The position numbers and the translations under genes are program-made. Shown here piece by piece: positions 13,121 through 30,109 of a stretch of DNA of 64,000 bases. The DNA lies in contig JARUPY010000353.1 of the NCBI GenBank assembly GCA_029817715.1, positions 389,501 through 453,500 of the forward strand, in the 5' to 3' direction. Origin of the DNA: Melastoma dodecandrum. Taxonomy: Eukaryota; Streptophyta; Magnoliopsida; Myrtales; Melastomataceae. The notes beneath the pieces are model-generated. The model was given only the letters and a program-made list of their open reading frames with translations, ran no database searches and was not told the origin of the DNA. The stretch's first letter is position 1. Each line of letters starts with the position of its first letter.

Positions 13121-16100
13121 CTATACAGAAAAAATCTGGCCCACATTCAAGAGGCTCTCGTGAGGTACATTGAAGATCACGCTGTTCTCCCTGCATATCT
13201 TCCTCAGGAATGCGTATATGTAATCCACTGCGATCTTCTTGTAGAACCTCGAGTCCCTCCTCGCCCTGACCACCGTGTTTCCGAGTATATGCACCACCCC
13301 CGCCTCCCTACAGGTATTCAGGAACTCCAGCTCGTCTGACGCCGTCTGGCTGCTCATCTGACCTGATGACGAGGTTGTGTTGTATGCCTGCAGGGGTGAC
13401 TTCACTGGGATTATAGATTCCACCGATGAAATTGTCTGGTCCATCCCGTAGGAGGTGCTCGTGCCCCCTTTGTTGGCTTGTAGCAGAGCTTCTCGCGATC
13501 TCTGTGTCTGCTGCCCATAGATGCTGTAGTCCTCGGAGTCCGAACACCCTTCCATCATTGACTCGAGCCGGACAAACAGGAAGAGGTTGTCAAATAGTTT
13601 CTTCTCGAAATCGTCATCCTTCTTGTGGAGGTCCTTGTAGCCATACCTCACGACGCTTCGGAACATGTGGAAGCTTTTCGGACCGATTCTTTTGACCAGG
13701 AACCTCTCCTCTTCTGGAACAGTGTACACAGGGAGGTATTTCATGCAGACGAATACGACCACAGAGTGGATGGCTGGGAGGTTGGTTATGAAATGCGAGA
13801 ATATGTGCGGCACCCCGCTGGCGAGCTCGGTGTACACGAGACCTATCCCGGGCACGCGAACTAAGCCCAAGCTTGGGCCAAGCCCGAGAATCCACGCCAT
13901 AGAGACCTTGCTGTGCATCTCAAACTCATAGCGTTTAACCGTCCCGTAATGCCAGACGTACATTATCAGTAGAAACCCCGCCGCGATCACTAGAGGGACC
14001 CAGCCACCTTGATTGACCTTGAACAGGACGGCAGAGAAGTAGGTGCCCTCCACAAAGAGCGAAAGTCCGGTGAATACGAGGACCAAAATCCAGTGGCAAT
14101 GCCAAACCATAATCATTATCAGGATCATGAGTAAGGTTGTCACCAGCATGACGATTACAACTGCCGTACCTGTTTTGGACTCCAAATTAATATTCCCCCA
14201 GCTTGGTTGAAAAAGTAAAAGGAAAAAACACCAGAATGCGAATCTCATACAGCTTACCATAGGCATTTCCGATTTGGCTTTGATTCTTGAAACCGGCGGT
14301 CACGGCGATGCAAAGAATCATCAGTATCCAATTGATATCCGGTATGTAAATCTGCCCGAGAAACTTCTTTGAAGTATGGACAACTTTTACTCTGGGAAAA
14401 CAGCCTAGAGCAAGTGCCTGCTTGATTATCGAGAAAGTTGCAGAGATGGTAGCCTGACTCGCAACAATGGCAGCTAGGGTGGCAATTATGAAAACCGGCC
14501 AATACACCGTATCTGGAAATTAAAACATTCACCATGAATTATCATGAAGCATCTGGTGAAGATGATGCTAAACAAAATAGTGTTGTCAGCAAAGATGTTG
14601 CGAAGAAAAAACCGGGGTGATTTGCAGATATGATCATGCAGACAGGCCCTGAACATAAGGAGAACACAACCGTCATACTTATAGAGGCCGAACTGTTCGA
14701 TACATACCCGGAATCGACTGATAGAACGCATCAATGACGTGGTCCTTGTGCTTCGTCAAATATGCGGCTTGTCCAGAGTATGCCAAAATGAGGCAAGGAA
14801 AGACCACAACTGTGAAAGCAATCTGTATAGCTGATAACGGAAAATGGCCCAAGTCTGCAAACAGTGCCTCAGTACCTACAGGAAAATAACGAGCGAACAT
14901 TTTTTAAATGATCACAGAGAAGAAATCGGTAGCGGAGAAAAGAAGATATACAAGACTAACCCGTTATACATAGCATGATGCCTCCCAAAGAGGTCCACCC
15001 ATCTCTTCCAAGCTTTTTAAAGTAACGCCACATATAAACGGGTGAAAAAGCTCTCAGAACCCTTCTATCATATTTACAAATGTTGTATATTCCAATGGAA
15101 CCAATCACAATGAACCAAAGCAGCACAATTGGAGCAAACAGCCAGCCAACTTTATCCGTTCCATAGTGTTGCATACTGAACAGAGCAACCAATATAATGA
15201 CAGCCACGACAACGACCACATCTGGACCAAACAACGAGTAACTGATAAGAAGGCATTGGTGAGGTGATTGAAGCAATCTGAATTTGGACGTGGAAAGGCG
15301 TACCACTGCTTATTCCAGGACTATTGACCTTGAGCCCTCCCGCAGCAGAAAGCACTGAGGACAGATCGTCAACAATAATCAGAAACTTTCGGACACAAGA
15401 AACAGATAGCACACTTCTTTGTATGCAAAAATCCATCGAAGAGAAGACGTCTGACATATATTTGTTGTCTCTTCTCCTAATGCAGCACAATACAGACAGA
15501 CTAAACTTATTTCAATGATATGTGAGCCCTATATACGATAAGTAGATTATGTTGGCTGGTAATTTTCTTCTGAGACAAAGAGAATATGTCCGAAGTTATC
15601 AACACCAGATATATAAATGGAAAATAAGAGCGGAAATGGCAGAAAGCATATCTAGCACAAGTCAGTTACCTGAGATAGCAGGGGTAAGGATCCCGTCGCC
15701 AATCACCATGCAAGTTCCCACGAGAACAAGGATGAGAAGCATGTTCTTCCTGGATGGATGTCTTTCCAACCACCTCTTGGTTTTTGCAGCAAACGATTGT
15801 TCATTAAATGTGGAGCGACTATAAGTGGTCAGCTCCTCGTCAGTCCGATGCTGGTTCGGAATAGTCTTCATTTTGGCATGACGACAGAGTAAAGAATAAA
15901 GCGCAAACGTCCCACCTGCCAAACGAAAATCATAATCGGCTCGGAGAGAAAGAAAGGACAGCTAATTCTGCAGAACCAGTTCATACACTTTCGGGATCAA
16001 TCACATAAACGGAAATTCTTCTCATAATTTTTTTGAATGTTTTAATTGCTCTGACAATACAAAATCCATCGCCCTCGTGAAATAGGACCCCCCATCCAAT

Positions 16101-16712
16101 ATGCGTTAGATCAAATCGGGTAATCTGTTCACCCCTTTTCTTTATTAGTAAGGCTAACAATTCACCAAACACGTGCTTCTGCAGGCATAAGCTTACCCTG
16201 ACCATTGTCGTTCGCTCTGCAAACCACGAAGACATACTTGAGGAGCGGAACAAGCGTGAGGGAGTAAATGATGAGCGAAAGAGCCCCAATTACGTCCTCC
16301 GGGTCATCGATCCCCCGAGGAAACGTATTGTAAAAGACGTACAGCGGAGACGTGCCCAAGTCTCCGTAAACTACTCCGAGACTCTGGAACGCCAGCCGAA
16401 GTAGCAGGACCGCTGAAAATTTCTGCAGGAATGACCAAACCAGGAATAAGATCAACAACCAAAACTTTCAATTCGCTCAACATGGATCGCTCAAACCCGA
16501 TGCTAGACCCAATCAAACCACACAGCAGCAGCAGCAGTAGTAGCAGGAGGAGGTAACATCGACGAGGAGCTTCATGCATTGATTACCTTCTCCCTGTACA
16601 TATTCCTGAGCTGGCCAGCCTCCTCCTCCATGGGCTGATCGACCTTCTGATCAAATTCCCACATGCTCCCTCTGCTGGGCATTTCCTCTTCCACACCTAC
16701 CTCCGAATCCAT
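13121..16712 (-). CDS. Potassium transporter, KUP/HAK/KT family (KUP10/KUP11-like)
   Basis: Eight coding exons on the minus strand: 16712-16587, 16422-16197, 15915-15670, 15354-15304, 15221-14961, 14875-14708, 14512-14258 and 14169-13121. They join in frame to 793 residues, the usual family length. Diagnostic family stretches are present: [19 protein letters not shown] in the first membrane segment, [24 protein letters not shown] and [16 protein letters not shown]. About twelve hydrophobic segments are followed by a cytosolic C-terminal region of about 300 residues ending QIFSV. The family moves K+ by proton-coupled transport across the plasma membrane or tonoplast. The start [11 protein letters not shown] opens a short acidic first exon, and MRNMYREK-like sequence (LRNMYREK) just before the first membrane segment is typical of the KUP10/11 branch. 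The exact orthologue is inferred, not proved. Confidence 0.95.
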
Positions 16713-17700
16713 CCAAATACACAAGCTCGATCCTTTCGAACAACTCCCACCACTGACTCACTTGTGGGACTAAACACAGAAAAATTACAGAAAACCCAGA
16801 AGCAACTTCCTTCCTGGGTAGTAATAAAAATCAAATCTTTGAGATGCGGAGCAGCTCAGTCTAACCGTAACAGGGGTGGGGAAGGGGGATCTAGGTTGTC
16901 TTTGCACTGACTGAGAAGAGGTAGAAAAACAGGAAACTGCCGATAGATGAAAACAAAAAGGGAAAAAACTGGGTTCGGTGGGTGTTGGGGGGACGGCAAC
17001 GGGGGTTTTGTCTGGATAAAAGCAAGCGGCGAGGGGATGTCTTCTTGCTTGCAGGACAATGGCGAAAACAAACAACAAGAAGACAGAGATGGGGGAGAGA
17101 TGATGACTGAGATGCTTGGTTTTGCAGCTTGTTGGTAAATAATAATAAGAGGTAAAAAATCTAATAATATTACAACCCAATAAAAAAATTAAATAAAAGG
17201 AAGAAGAAAAACAGAAGACAAAAGAGATGACATTTTTTGGGGGGAGTTGTAAGAAAAGGAAGAGCATGAAAAACGAGTGGGCAAAAGGACAACTCACACT
17301 TTCCTTTCTTCCTTCCATTCCATCATTCCCATCCAACTCTCCCTCTCCCCCCCTACTTGTCTGTCTCCTAAGTCCCTAATAGTAGTTGTAGTAAATTTAA
17401 AATTAATTTGAGTTTTGGGTTTTAGGATGTGTCAGAATAACACTGATATATGTACGAAGTTATAAGTTCAATTGGTTGGGCATTGAATTCAACACATCTC
17501 AAACTTATGCCCTTACTTCATTTTCTTTCTATTCCTCAATTGGCGAATCGGCAATTAATACAAATACACATGGCCTTTAATCCCATATCCTCCCCATAAA
17601 AAAAACACAGTTTACTTAATTTATTTATATTATTAAATAAAATAAATGCAAGAAGAAGAAAGAGAAGAATTAAAGGGTTCAAAAAGGTTGATGAATGAAA
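16713..17700 (-). promoter_or_regulatory. Presumed leader and promoter region of the KUP transporter
   Basis: This is gene-free sequence upstream of the transporter start. It is pyrimidine-rich on the minus strand close to the gene (16850-17350) and AT-rich beyond. An open frame of 183 codons (minus, 17336-16785) crosses it, but it is a low-complexity F/L/S/P-rich string with no recognisable domain and is more likely leader sequence than a gene. Confidence 0.35.
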
Positions 17701-17703
17701 TGA

Positions 17704-17782
17704 ATGATGTGGGGCGGCTGATAAGAAGAGGAACGAACAGAATAACTTATTACATTCTAAAAGTCAAAGCACGTGAAGTTGG
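17704..17782 (+). repeat. 79-bp direct repeat, left copy, flanking the Mutator-like element
   Basis: This runs from ATGATGTGGGGCGGCTGATA to GAAGTTGG and is about 90% identical to 19987-20065 on the other side of the element. It is far too long to be a target-site duplication. Confidence 0.85.
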
Positions 17783-19953
17783 TTCGTTGCATTATGAAGT
17801 TAATTTTTAAATTTGATTTCTTAAATTTTGAAATTCGTCAATTAATTTCGTGAAATCCGCCTTACAAAGATCGGCTTCGATTATTAAAGAATTCAGTCTT
17901 TGTAAGGCCGACTTCGTGAAACTTGGCAAAAAATTTCATGACGAAGAGAAGTCGCCCTTTTTCAGCGTTTTAAGGAAGTCGACTTCACAAAGATTGACTT
18001 TCCTCGGACAAAAAAAAAACAAATTTCGATTCCGATCATAATGCACATAATACTCATGACAGAATGACAGTAATGCAACTAATCTTTAACAAAGGTTTAA
18101 ATCAAAAGGAAGTACATGACAAGTTAAAAACCAAAATCGATACAAAATACGTAACCAATCTATTTTTTTCCTTTGCGCCACGAGTAGAAGAAGACTCCAA
18201 ACCGCCACTTAGAATCCATTTGCGTTAGCTGAGAAGAAGAGTCTTTTGCATCACTTACTGGTGGTCGATCCCTCCTGCTCTTCCTAAGTGTCACGGGAAT
18301 GGATGACATAGAGGCATATGTTGATGGAGTCTGAAAGGCATCAACTAGAGTCGAATCAATCACAAGAGACGAATACGCATCGTTCTCCCGCGACTGCATA
18401 ATTATCAACGTCAAACATGTCAACGTTTTGATGCTCCTCCTCCTTCTCTTCCTCCTCCTCTTCATCCTCCTCCCCCTGCTCCTTCCTCTTCATGCTCCTC
18501 ATTCGCTGGCTCAGGTTCAAACTCGTTCTCATCCGCTGGCCCTTCACTACGTCCATACAAACGCATCGGGGTAAACTCTCTTAAGAAGCTGTGGCCCCTG
18601 CGAGAGATACCGGCGATGTGCTGTAATTCCGAAGGGTCACCTCTCCCGTATCGAATAGAAATGTCGCTCATTTGTTGCGTCTGCGAAGAAAGTATATCAA
18701 TATAATGATTTATACATTAATGAAGATAATAGTTATTGTACTTACTACTATGCTCTACCGCCACCATTCTAGCCTCAACATGCGACACTGTTACATTGGA
18801 TAACACATATACTTGTTGCATATTTCTTGGATTTGCAATAGCAAACCTAATCAGCAATTTCACATCTTTATCCATTTTAATAGGAACCAGATAATGCTTG
18901 ACATCAATATTATTGAACTCCAGAACGGGATACATATGCGCTATCTATATTAAAATTGCTGATTGCAAACTGATAGCTTGGCATATAACGCGTTCAAAAT
19001 TTTCGTAATTGACAAATTTAGGGATTTCTGTTCTTGCTATTGAACCATTATCATAACCAACTCCGTCTGGTCCATTGACAATATTTCCATTAAAAAAGGT
19101 CAATAACTCAATCGACGACATGGGAATACGATACCTAAATCAATTGAGCTATCAAATTAGAACATAGTAGTTTCAAAATTAATACAATATAGCTAATATG
19201 CATTTTGTTGTTATTTAATAACTAGCTAATTAATTACGGTAATTAAGATCATTGCGGTAATTACAATTGATTAGGTGTTAATTATGGTAATTACTTTAAT
19301 TATGGTACAATTACCTTAACTATTTGTTAATTAGCTGTAATAAGTCAAATAAACACTACTTAATCAATTAAACTCTAATTTACCCTAATTAGTACACAAA
19401 CCCTAACTAGTCCTAATATTCAACAAAACACTAATTAAACAAATAAAAAGTTAATTACACTTTTACCGTAAAGCGGACGGGGGAAGGGCAACAACGGGCA
19501 TCGGTCGGGGGAAGGGCAACAACAGGCGTCGGTCGCGAAGCGTACATGTTGGGGCTCGGGGGGCTTGGGGGGCTCGGGGAGTCTCTGGATGGCTCGGAGC
19601 GGCTCGGGGGCAAAGGATGGATTTGATCGAGGAATGTGTTCCCCAAGCGATTTTTTTTTAACCCTAAAGAAGTCGGCCTTTGTAAGGCCGCCTTCCTTGA
19701 CTCCCCGCGGAAGTCGGCCTTATTTTGCCATGAAATTTTTTGCCAAGTTTCATGAAGTTGGTTTTTGTAAGGCCGACTTTATGCGAGAGTCAAGTAAGGC
19801 CGACTTCACTCTGCCTATATGAAAGTCGGCCTTACATTCTTTATAGACCGAAGTCGGCCTTTGTAAAGCCGATTTTACAAGATTAATTGACGAATTTCGA
19901 AACTTACGAGATTATTTCGCGAAATAATTTAGAAACTAACGTCATAATAGAAC
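17782..19953. mobile_element. Truncated Mutator-like element (MULE) with long degenerate terminal inverted repeats
   Basis: The left end (17782 to about 18010) and the reverse complement of the right end (19953 to about 19640) match over more than 90 bp at the tips. Both contain GAAATTCGTCAATTAAT, then a T/A-rich gap and the subterminal motif family CTTTGTAAGGCCGACTTC, repeated several times at both ends. The blocks CTTGGCAAAAAATTTCATG also pair in inverted order. Inside is a decayed frame resembling a MULE transposase N-terminus, but no catalytic domain. The same terminal family forms the short element at 40801-41070, which has the 9-bp duplication expected of Mutator-type transposition. I could not find a target duplication here, so the ends are accurate to about ten bases. 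Confidence 0.7.
18160..19121 (-). pseudogene. MULE transposase N-terminal remnant
   Basis: On the minus strand a frame starts MSSIELLTFFNG at 19121. It runs through NGPDGVGYDN and FVNYENFERVICQAI to an in-frame TAG near 18947, then continues MYPVLEFNNIDVKHYLVPI and MDKDVKLLIRFA. This order, a short glycine-rich opening followed by a helix and then a 'dD-v..l' segment, resembles the N-terminal region of plant MuDR-type transposases. After a probable intron (about 18715-18680) an acidic Glu-rich stretch follows (18671-18380). The DDE catalytic domain and zinc knuckle are absent. The family match is by pattern only. Confidence 0.45.
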
Positions 19954-19986
19954 AAAAATCAGTTGCAGGTGTCTGCGAACGTGTAT

Positions 19987-20065
19987 ATGATGTGGGGCGG
20001 CTGATAAGAAGAGGATCGAACAGTATAACTTATTACAATAGAAAAGTCAAAGTACCTGAAGTTGG
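19987..20065 (+). repeat. 79-bp direct repeat, right copy, flanking the Mutator-like element
   Basis: This is the partner of 17704-17782. It sits in a local tandem unit of about 115 bp: GCAGGTGTCTGCGAACGTGT at 19965 recurs as GCGGGTGTTTGCGAACGTGT near 20083. Confidence 0.8.
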
Positions 20066-20106
20066 ATGTGCTGCAAGTTGCAGTGCGGGTGTTTGCGAAC
20101 GTGTAT

Positions 20107-20904
20107 TATTTTAACATAAACGGTTAGTCAAAAGGAGACAATACCGACAGGAGGAGGTGTCGCAGGTTACGTATTTTAATACCTGGGAAGAATCCCAAAA
20201 GAAAGAAGCACACGATAGTAATAGGAAAATGGAATTTGTTAACGGCTGCCGTAAGGACACTACTTTATATTAATAATGGTGATTTTACATTTATTATGCT
20301 TGATTGTTGTGATATTTCTTTTTTAAAGTTAAACATTGAAATTATTGTCGTATGTATTGTTTTTACGAAAAGACATTACAAAGAAAGACAACACCTACAA
20401 TAATTCTTAACCGGATGCTTGTCCTAAAATGTCTCACGTTAGTCGTCGCCCGTGTATTATTTTTAGTAGGCAGACAAAATCCACCCCAATATGCAAAAAT
20501 TCAATTTCTCCTCCTCCTCCTCCTCCTTACTTGTCAAAAGTGAAGTGGATACGTGTTCGATTTTGGATACCAATCGCAAACACCATCACCCAAAAATCCT
20601 CCTTACATGCATTTGTCATGCCAGACTCCAGGCGGCAAAACCAATGGCAATTCGAAAACTAACACCACATGATTTGATAAGGTATAATAAGGAATGGAGG
20701 GTGGTGGGGGCGGGTGAGGGCGGGAGGGGGATATGTGATGATGAAATGTAAGAGATAAGATGAGTTCCCTTTCAATTTCAAAATACAATGGAAACCAACC
20801 AAACTCAAACCTACGACTGACCGACCGACTACACCACCAAGTAAGATCAGATCTGCTCTTTCTTGAGGATGAGGATGATGATGGTGTACGTCTGCAGGAC
20901 CACT

Positions 20905-20939
<35 letters not shown>

Positions 20940-21804
20940 TTTACCACATGGCCCCGGCTGCAAATGCAGCAGTTTTCTCCACCATCACCATCACCCTAAT
21001 CTCAATGATTGAATTAACTAAAAATAATATAATTGCTCCTTTCTTTCTTTGGTCCCCTCCCCAACTGATAAGCCTCCTCTTTTCTAGTGTACCATGATTC
21101 CTAAACCAAAGAAAAGAGGCCTTCTGCTCATCTGGGATTTATGTCCAAGTCAAGTTGCTGATTGATCATGACATGGGGTCAGTTGTTTTCCTTCCCCCCC
21201 CCCCCCCCCCCCCAAAGTAAAACCCAGATCACGGAGGAGGGCGAGGGACATGCCAAGCATCTGGGAGAGGAAGATCATGTAGGAGCCTCCAATGGCTGCC
21301 GGTCGTATGAGGAAGACAAAGGGAGTGCAGAAAGGCCAGATATATGATATTTATAAAGAGTCGTTCCAAGGAATTGAAATTGGGCCTCAAGGCCCGGCCC
21401 ATCACGTCTGTAGATTCCTTCCCATTTCCTCTTCTTTGCTGCTATTCAGATTTCTTCCCTCGTTCTTCCCCCCATCACCACCCCCCAACAAGAGAGAAAG
21501 GTAATGGTTGGATTTCGGGATCTGTTATTTTTAACACCGCCGATCAGTAATTGTCGGCGGATCCCGTCGTTAGGCATTTCTCCTTCTGTTTGTCCTTGAT
21601 TTTCGGAGCTTTTTTGAGTTGTTCGTGAAATGTGTTAGGAGATCCCCTGCTCCGTGTGATCCCGCGTGGTTATTACTCTTCTTCGGGATGTTGATGGTGG
21701 CGGAGGTGATGATTGCAGTAGTTTTTTATCTGACGATTTCGTTTCTGGTTTGTTGACTGGCAGGTTGATTGAAGATCTGCTTCATCCGGCTGTGGCGGGA
21801 CAAG
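20107..21804 (+). promoter_or_regulatory. Intergenic region and presumed promoter and leader of delta-COP, with simple repeats
   Basis: No gene is visible. A (CT)n tract at about 20905-20929 runs directly into (TA)n to 20938. A 20-base C-run lies at 21194-21213. From about 21370 the sequence becomes leader-like, ending at the delta-COP ATG at 21805, which is followed at once by a GTGAGT donor. CT tracts near plant transcription starts are common, but the start site itself cannot be fixed from sequence alone. Confidence 0.4.
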
Positions 21805-25514
<3,710 letters not shown>

Positions 25515-25963
25515 AAGCACCTCATCGGGATGTCGGACAACCCGAGTTTGCAACCACTAGTTGATGTCTTTTTGGTCATTGCCCTTATGTTAACGAACAC
25601 CCCCCGACCGGACCTGACCGGATCAGAGCAAGTCGGATTTTTTCGCATTAATAGAAGTTCTTCAGACTGCTTTGTTTTGTTTTAATACGAGTAGATGATG
25701 GCGATTGCAGTGCTCAATGTTAGTATTCCACTCCGGATGGTATCAATATCAATGGAAGGGATCCCAATAAGAATTTTGGACATTGGGAAGCCAAGAAACG
25801 GCAATTAAGACATTAAACGGATGTCTATATGCATAGCTTTCTTAGTAGGAGGAGGTGATTGACGACGACGGTGCTCCATCTCCACCTTCTTCACCTCCAC
25901 GCCATTCTCTCCTCCTCCTTTTCCTCACCCCGCCGCCTTCTTCCCTGATTCCCTGTCCCTCCG

Positions 25964-27968
25964 ATGAGCGAGCGATCCGCCAAGCCCAGGAAGTACCACC
26001 TCCATCGTAATCGCTCCGCTGGTTACTTGCCTGGCGAGGAGGACCCCCCGCCGTCGTCCGCCATGTTGCCCCGCAGATCTTCCCTCCTGAAGAGAGCCCT
26101 ACTCTCCCTCCCCGTTCTTCTGCTCCTCGCCTTCTACGCTTTTGTCTCCTTCTCCCCCCCTTCCTCCCCAACCACCTCCGTCTCTGACTATGCCGTCACC
26201 GCCGGCGCCGGCAACGGCAACGTGCCCTCCCTCTCTCTGCTCAAGGTGTTCATGTACGACCTCCCTGAGAAGTTCAATTACGGCGTCATCAAGCATCACG
26301 CCCTCGTCCGCTCCTCCCCCGTCCCCGATGATATCTCCTCCCTTAAGTACCCCGGACACCAGCACATGGCCGAGTGGTACCTCTACTCCGACCTCTTTTC
26401 CGCCTACGTCCCTAGGCCTGGATCCCCTGTGGTGCGGGTTTCCGACCCCGCCGAGGCCGATGTGTTCTATGTGCCGGTTTTCTCGTCGCTGAGCCTCATT
26501 GTTAACCAGGCCAGGCCGGCGAATTCTGACACACCTCCTGCGTACAGTGATGAGGAGATGCAGGAGGAACTGGCCTCGTGGCTCAAGGAGCAGGAACTCT
26601 GGAAGAGGAACAATGGACGGGATCATGTGGTGATTGCTCAGGATCCGAATGCCCTGTACAAGATTATTGACAGGGTGAGGAATGCGGTTCTGCTTGTGTC
26701 CGACTTCGGGAGGTTGAAGAGTGACCAGGCCTCGTTGGTGAAGGATATCATCCTGCCGTATTCTCATAGGATCAATACGTATGCTGGGAATGTTGGGGTC
26801 GAGAAAAGGAAGACATTGCTCTTCTTCATGGGGAATCGCTATCGTAAGGAGGTACAGGCTTCATTCTTTTCGCCCTAGTAATAATAGCACTTTCCGAACA
26901 ACGAAGATGACCGTAGTTTCTATGAATTCCTGCAGTCCTCTCGTTGAAAGTGATATTGTCTTGGTTTATTTAGTCAAAGTTGTCAGGTTTGTTATTTGAA
27001 TCGAAGTAGGATGGTGAGCACATTTGTTAGAGTCGCAATGTCTAGCTTTCGGGTTATTTTTGTCTCGACATCTGTGGATGGATTTTCTAAATTTTCTTAT
27101 CTGATCTAGGGTGGAAAAATCCGTGATTTGTTGTTCCAATTACTTGAAAATGAAAAGGATGTTATTATCAAGCATGGCGCCCAGTCTCGAGAAAGTCGTC
27201 GCGCTGCTACACAAGGGATGCATACATCCAAGTTCTGTCTAAATCCTGCAGGGGATACTCCATCTGCTTGCCGCCTTTTTGACGCTATTGTTAGCATGTG
27301 CATCCCTGTTATCGTCAGTGACAGCATCGAGTTGCCATTTGAGGATGTTATAGATTACTCAAAAATATCAATATTTGTGGATACAACATCTGCTTTGAAG
27401 CCCGGATATTTGGTCTCACTTTTGAGGGGAGTATCGAAAGAGAAGATCCTGGAATATCAGAAAGAGATTAAGAAGGTATGTATATGTGCAATCTCACATT
27501 TACAAGCTCTTTGCATGTCCTCCGGGTTCCTTTTGACTGCTAGAATGTGAAATTTGCCTTGTATATTATGAGGTTTACAGCTTTATTCTCACATTTGTGC
27601 AGCCAAACAAAATTTTAAAAAATGTTTTCTCTGCTCACTAATTTTGCAATCTCGTTCAAGACTTCCTTTTCTAAGATCCACTTAATGGTGTTTCTGTCTT
27701 ACTCAGTGGTGTGAAATCTCTTCATAGTTCTGTCACAAGGAAGTCAAAGTGTTCTCTCGTTTTTTCTTACCTTTAATAGGTGAAGAGATATTTTGAGTAT
27801 GGGAATCCAAATGGAACCGTAAATGAGATCTGGCGTCAAGTCTCCCAGAAGCTACCCCTTATCAGACTGATGATCAATCGTGATAAAAGGGTTGTGAAGG
27901 GGGATACTGATGAACCCAATTGCTCCTGTATCTGCTCGAATCAGACTGTGTTGATTTCTACTTTATAA
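25964..27968 (+). CDS. ARAD1: GT47 exostosin-family glycosyltransferase, ARAD1-type arabinosyltransferase
   Basis: Three exons, 25964-26851, 27110-27475 and 27780-27968, give 480 residues. A short cytosolic Arg/Lys-rich tail is followed by one signal-anchor segment near residues 46-63 ([19 protein letters not shown]), the topology of Golgi type II glycosyltransferases. The catalytic region matches ARAD1 along its length: [84 protein letters not shown] and [16 protein letters not shown], ending with a Cys-rich tail. ARAD1 makes alpha-1,5-arabinan side chains of pectin in the Golgi. The upstream ATG was chosen; a second in-frame methionine at residue 34 (MLPRR) is also a plausible start. Codon use in exon 1 is GC-rich compared with exons 2 and 3. 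Confidence 0.92.
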
Positions 27969-28697
27969 CTGCAGCTTTGTTTTAGCACTATTGCCGCTAT
28001 CGCTGTTAGAGGTACATGACAAGTCCCCCCCCTCCCTCACCGGGTTGGGCAGACAGCCGGAAAATGTCGAGGATATCTGGGAGTCATGCTTCTGAGCGGG
28101 AATCATGCTGGTTGATTTTCATTAGTCGAAGCAATTTTGTTAACTTCGTAGTCGATGTAGAGTATCCGGCCTGCCTATAGGCGACATCACAGTGATTGAC
28201 TACAGTTGAATAAGATGGAATATCCTGCTTTCACATATAGTTAGCTAATTTATTTGTACATTGTATATAGTAAGGACAATGGAATGCACTCTTCCATATT
28301 CATTTCATTCTATACCGCATTCTGGAGGTCTGATGTACTCTTTTTGCACTATGACCTTTATGCATTGGAGACTTTCTGCAGTAGTTCGAGTTCATTTCGT
28401 TCGTAAATGGTTTTCAATGCTCTCTACGAAATTGTGCTTTGAGTGTCCCAGGATGCTCTATGAGGGTGGTTTGGACGCATTGTAGCTGGCAAATTCAGCC
28501 GTTGACTGTAGATGATCAATATTCCGCATACGGCCTTACGTTTGCCACAAGCAAATGTCGAAATGGAGACTCTGCTCAGTATTCCATTTGCCACAAGTGA
28601 GCAACTACTGGAGGTTCAAATGGAAAAAACTTCTGCAAATATCTCGACACATGGATGGGTTACAGAGCTCTCGATCTAGATCTAATACTCATTAAGC
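27969..28697. other. Convergent intergenic region (3' ends of ARAD1-type gene and HINT gene)
   Basis: This holds the presumed 3' UTRs of the two converging genes. A TTTGCCACAAG motif occurs twice (28531-28541 and 28588-28598). Nothing coding was recognised. Confidence 0.5.
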
Positions 28698-29842
<1,145 letters not shown>

Positions 29843-30109
29843 GCTCGTCGCTCCACGGGCTGGGCCTCAACCTCCCGCGCCACGGCGACGGATGAAAGGT
29901 GTGGATTTGGGGGGGCAACCCCTGGTGTTTATTGTCCCGTGACAACCGACGTGACTCAACTTCGGCCCTGGACCGTTCGATTGATTGACAAGAGTCAACC
30001 AAAACGGTCGGTCCAGATGGAAGGAGAGGATCTGTTACGTGCTCCTCCTACCTACCAGAGGCACCCCCAACAGTTTATCCTCGAAAGCCAGAACAGAGCG
30101 TGCGGGAAG
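29843..30109. promoter_or_regulatory. Short shared upstream region of the divergent HINT and unknown small gene
   Basis: Only 267 bases separate the two start codons, so both promoters and leaders must fit here or overlap the genes. The region is GC-rich (GACCGTTCGATTGATTGACA near 29970) with no clear TATA box. Bidirectional use is inferred from arrangement alone. Confidence 0.45.

Noticed and set aside
16785..17336. 183-codon minus-strand frame upstream of KUP
   Set aside because: It is a Phe/Ser/Leu/Pro-rich string in the presumed KUP leader with no splice or homology support. It was kept only as a note on the leader region.
26099..26767. 222-codon open frame on the minus strand
   Set aside because: It is the antisense of the GC-rich first exon of the ARAD1-type gene, with no domain of its own.
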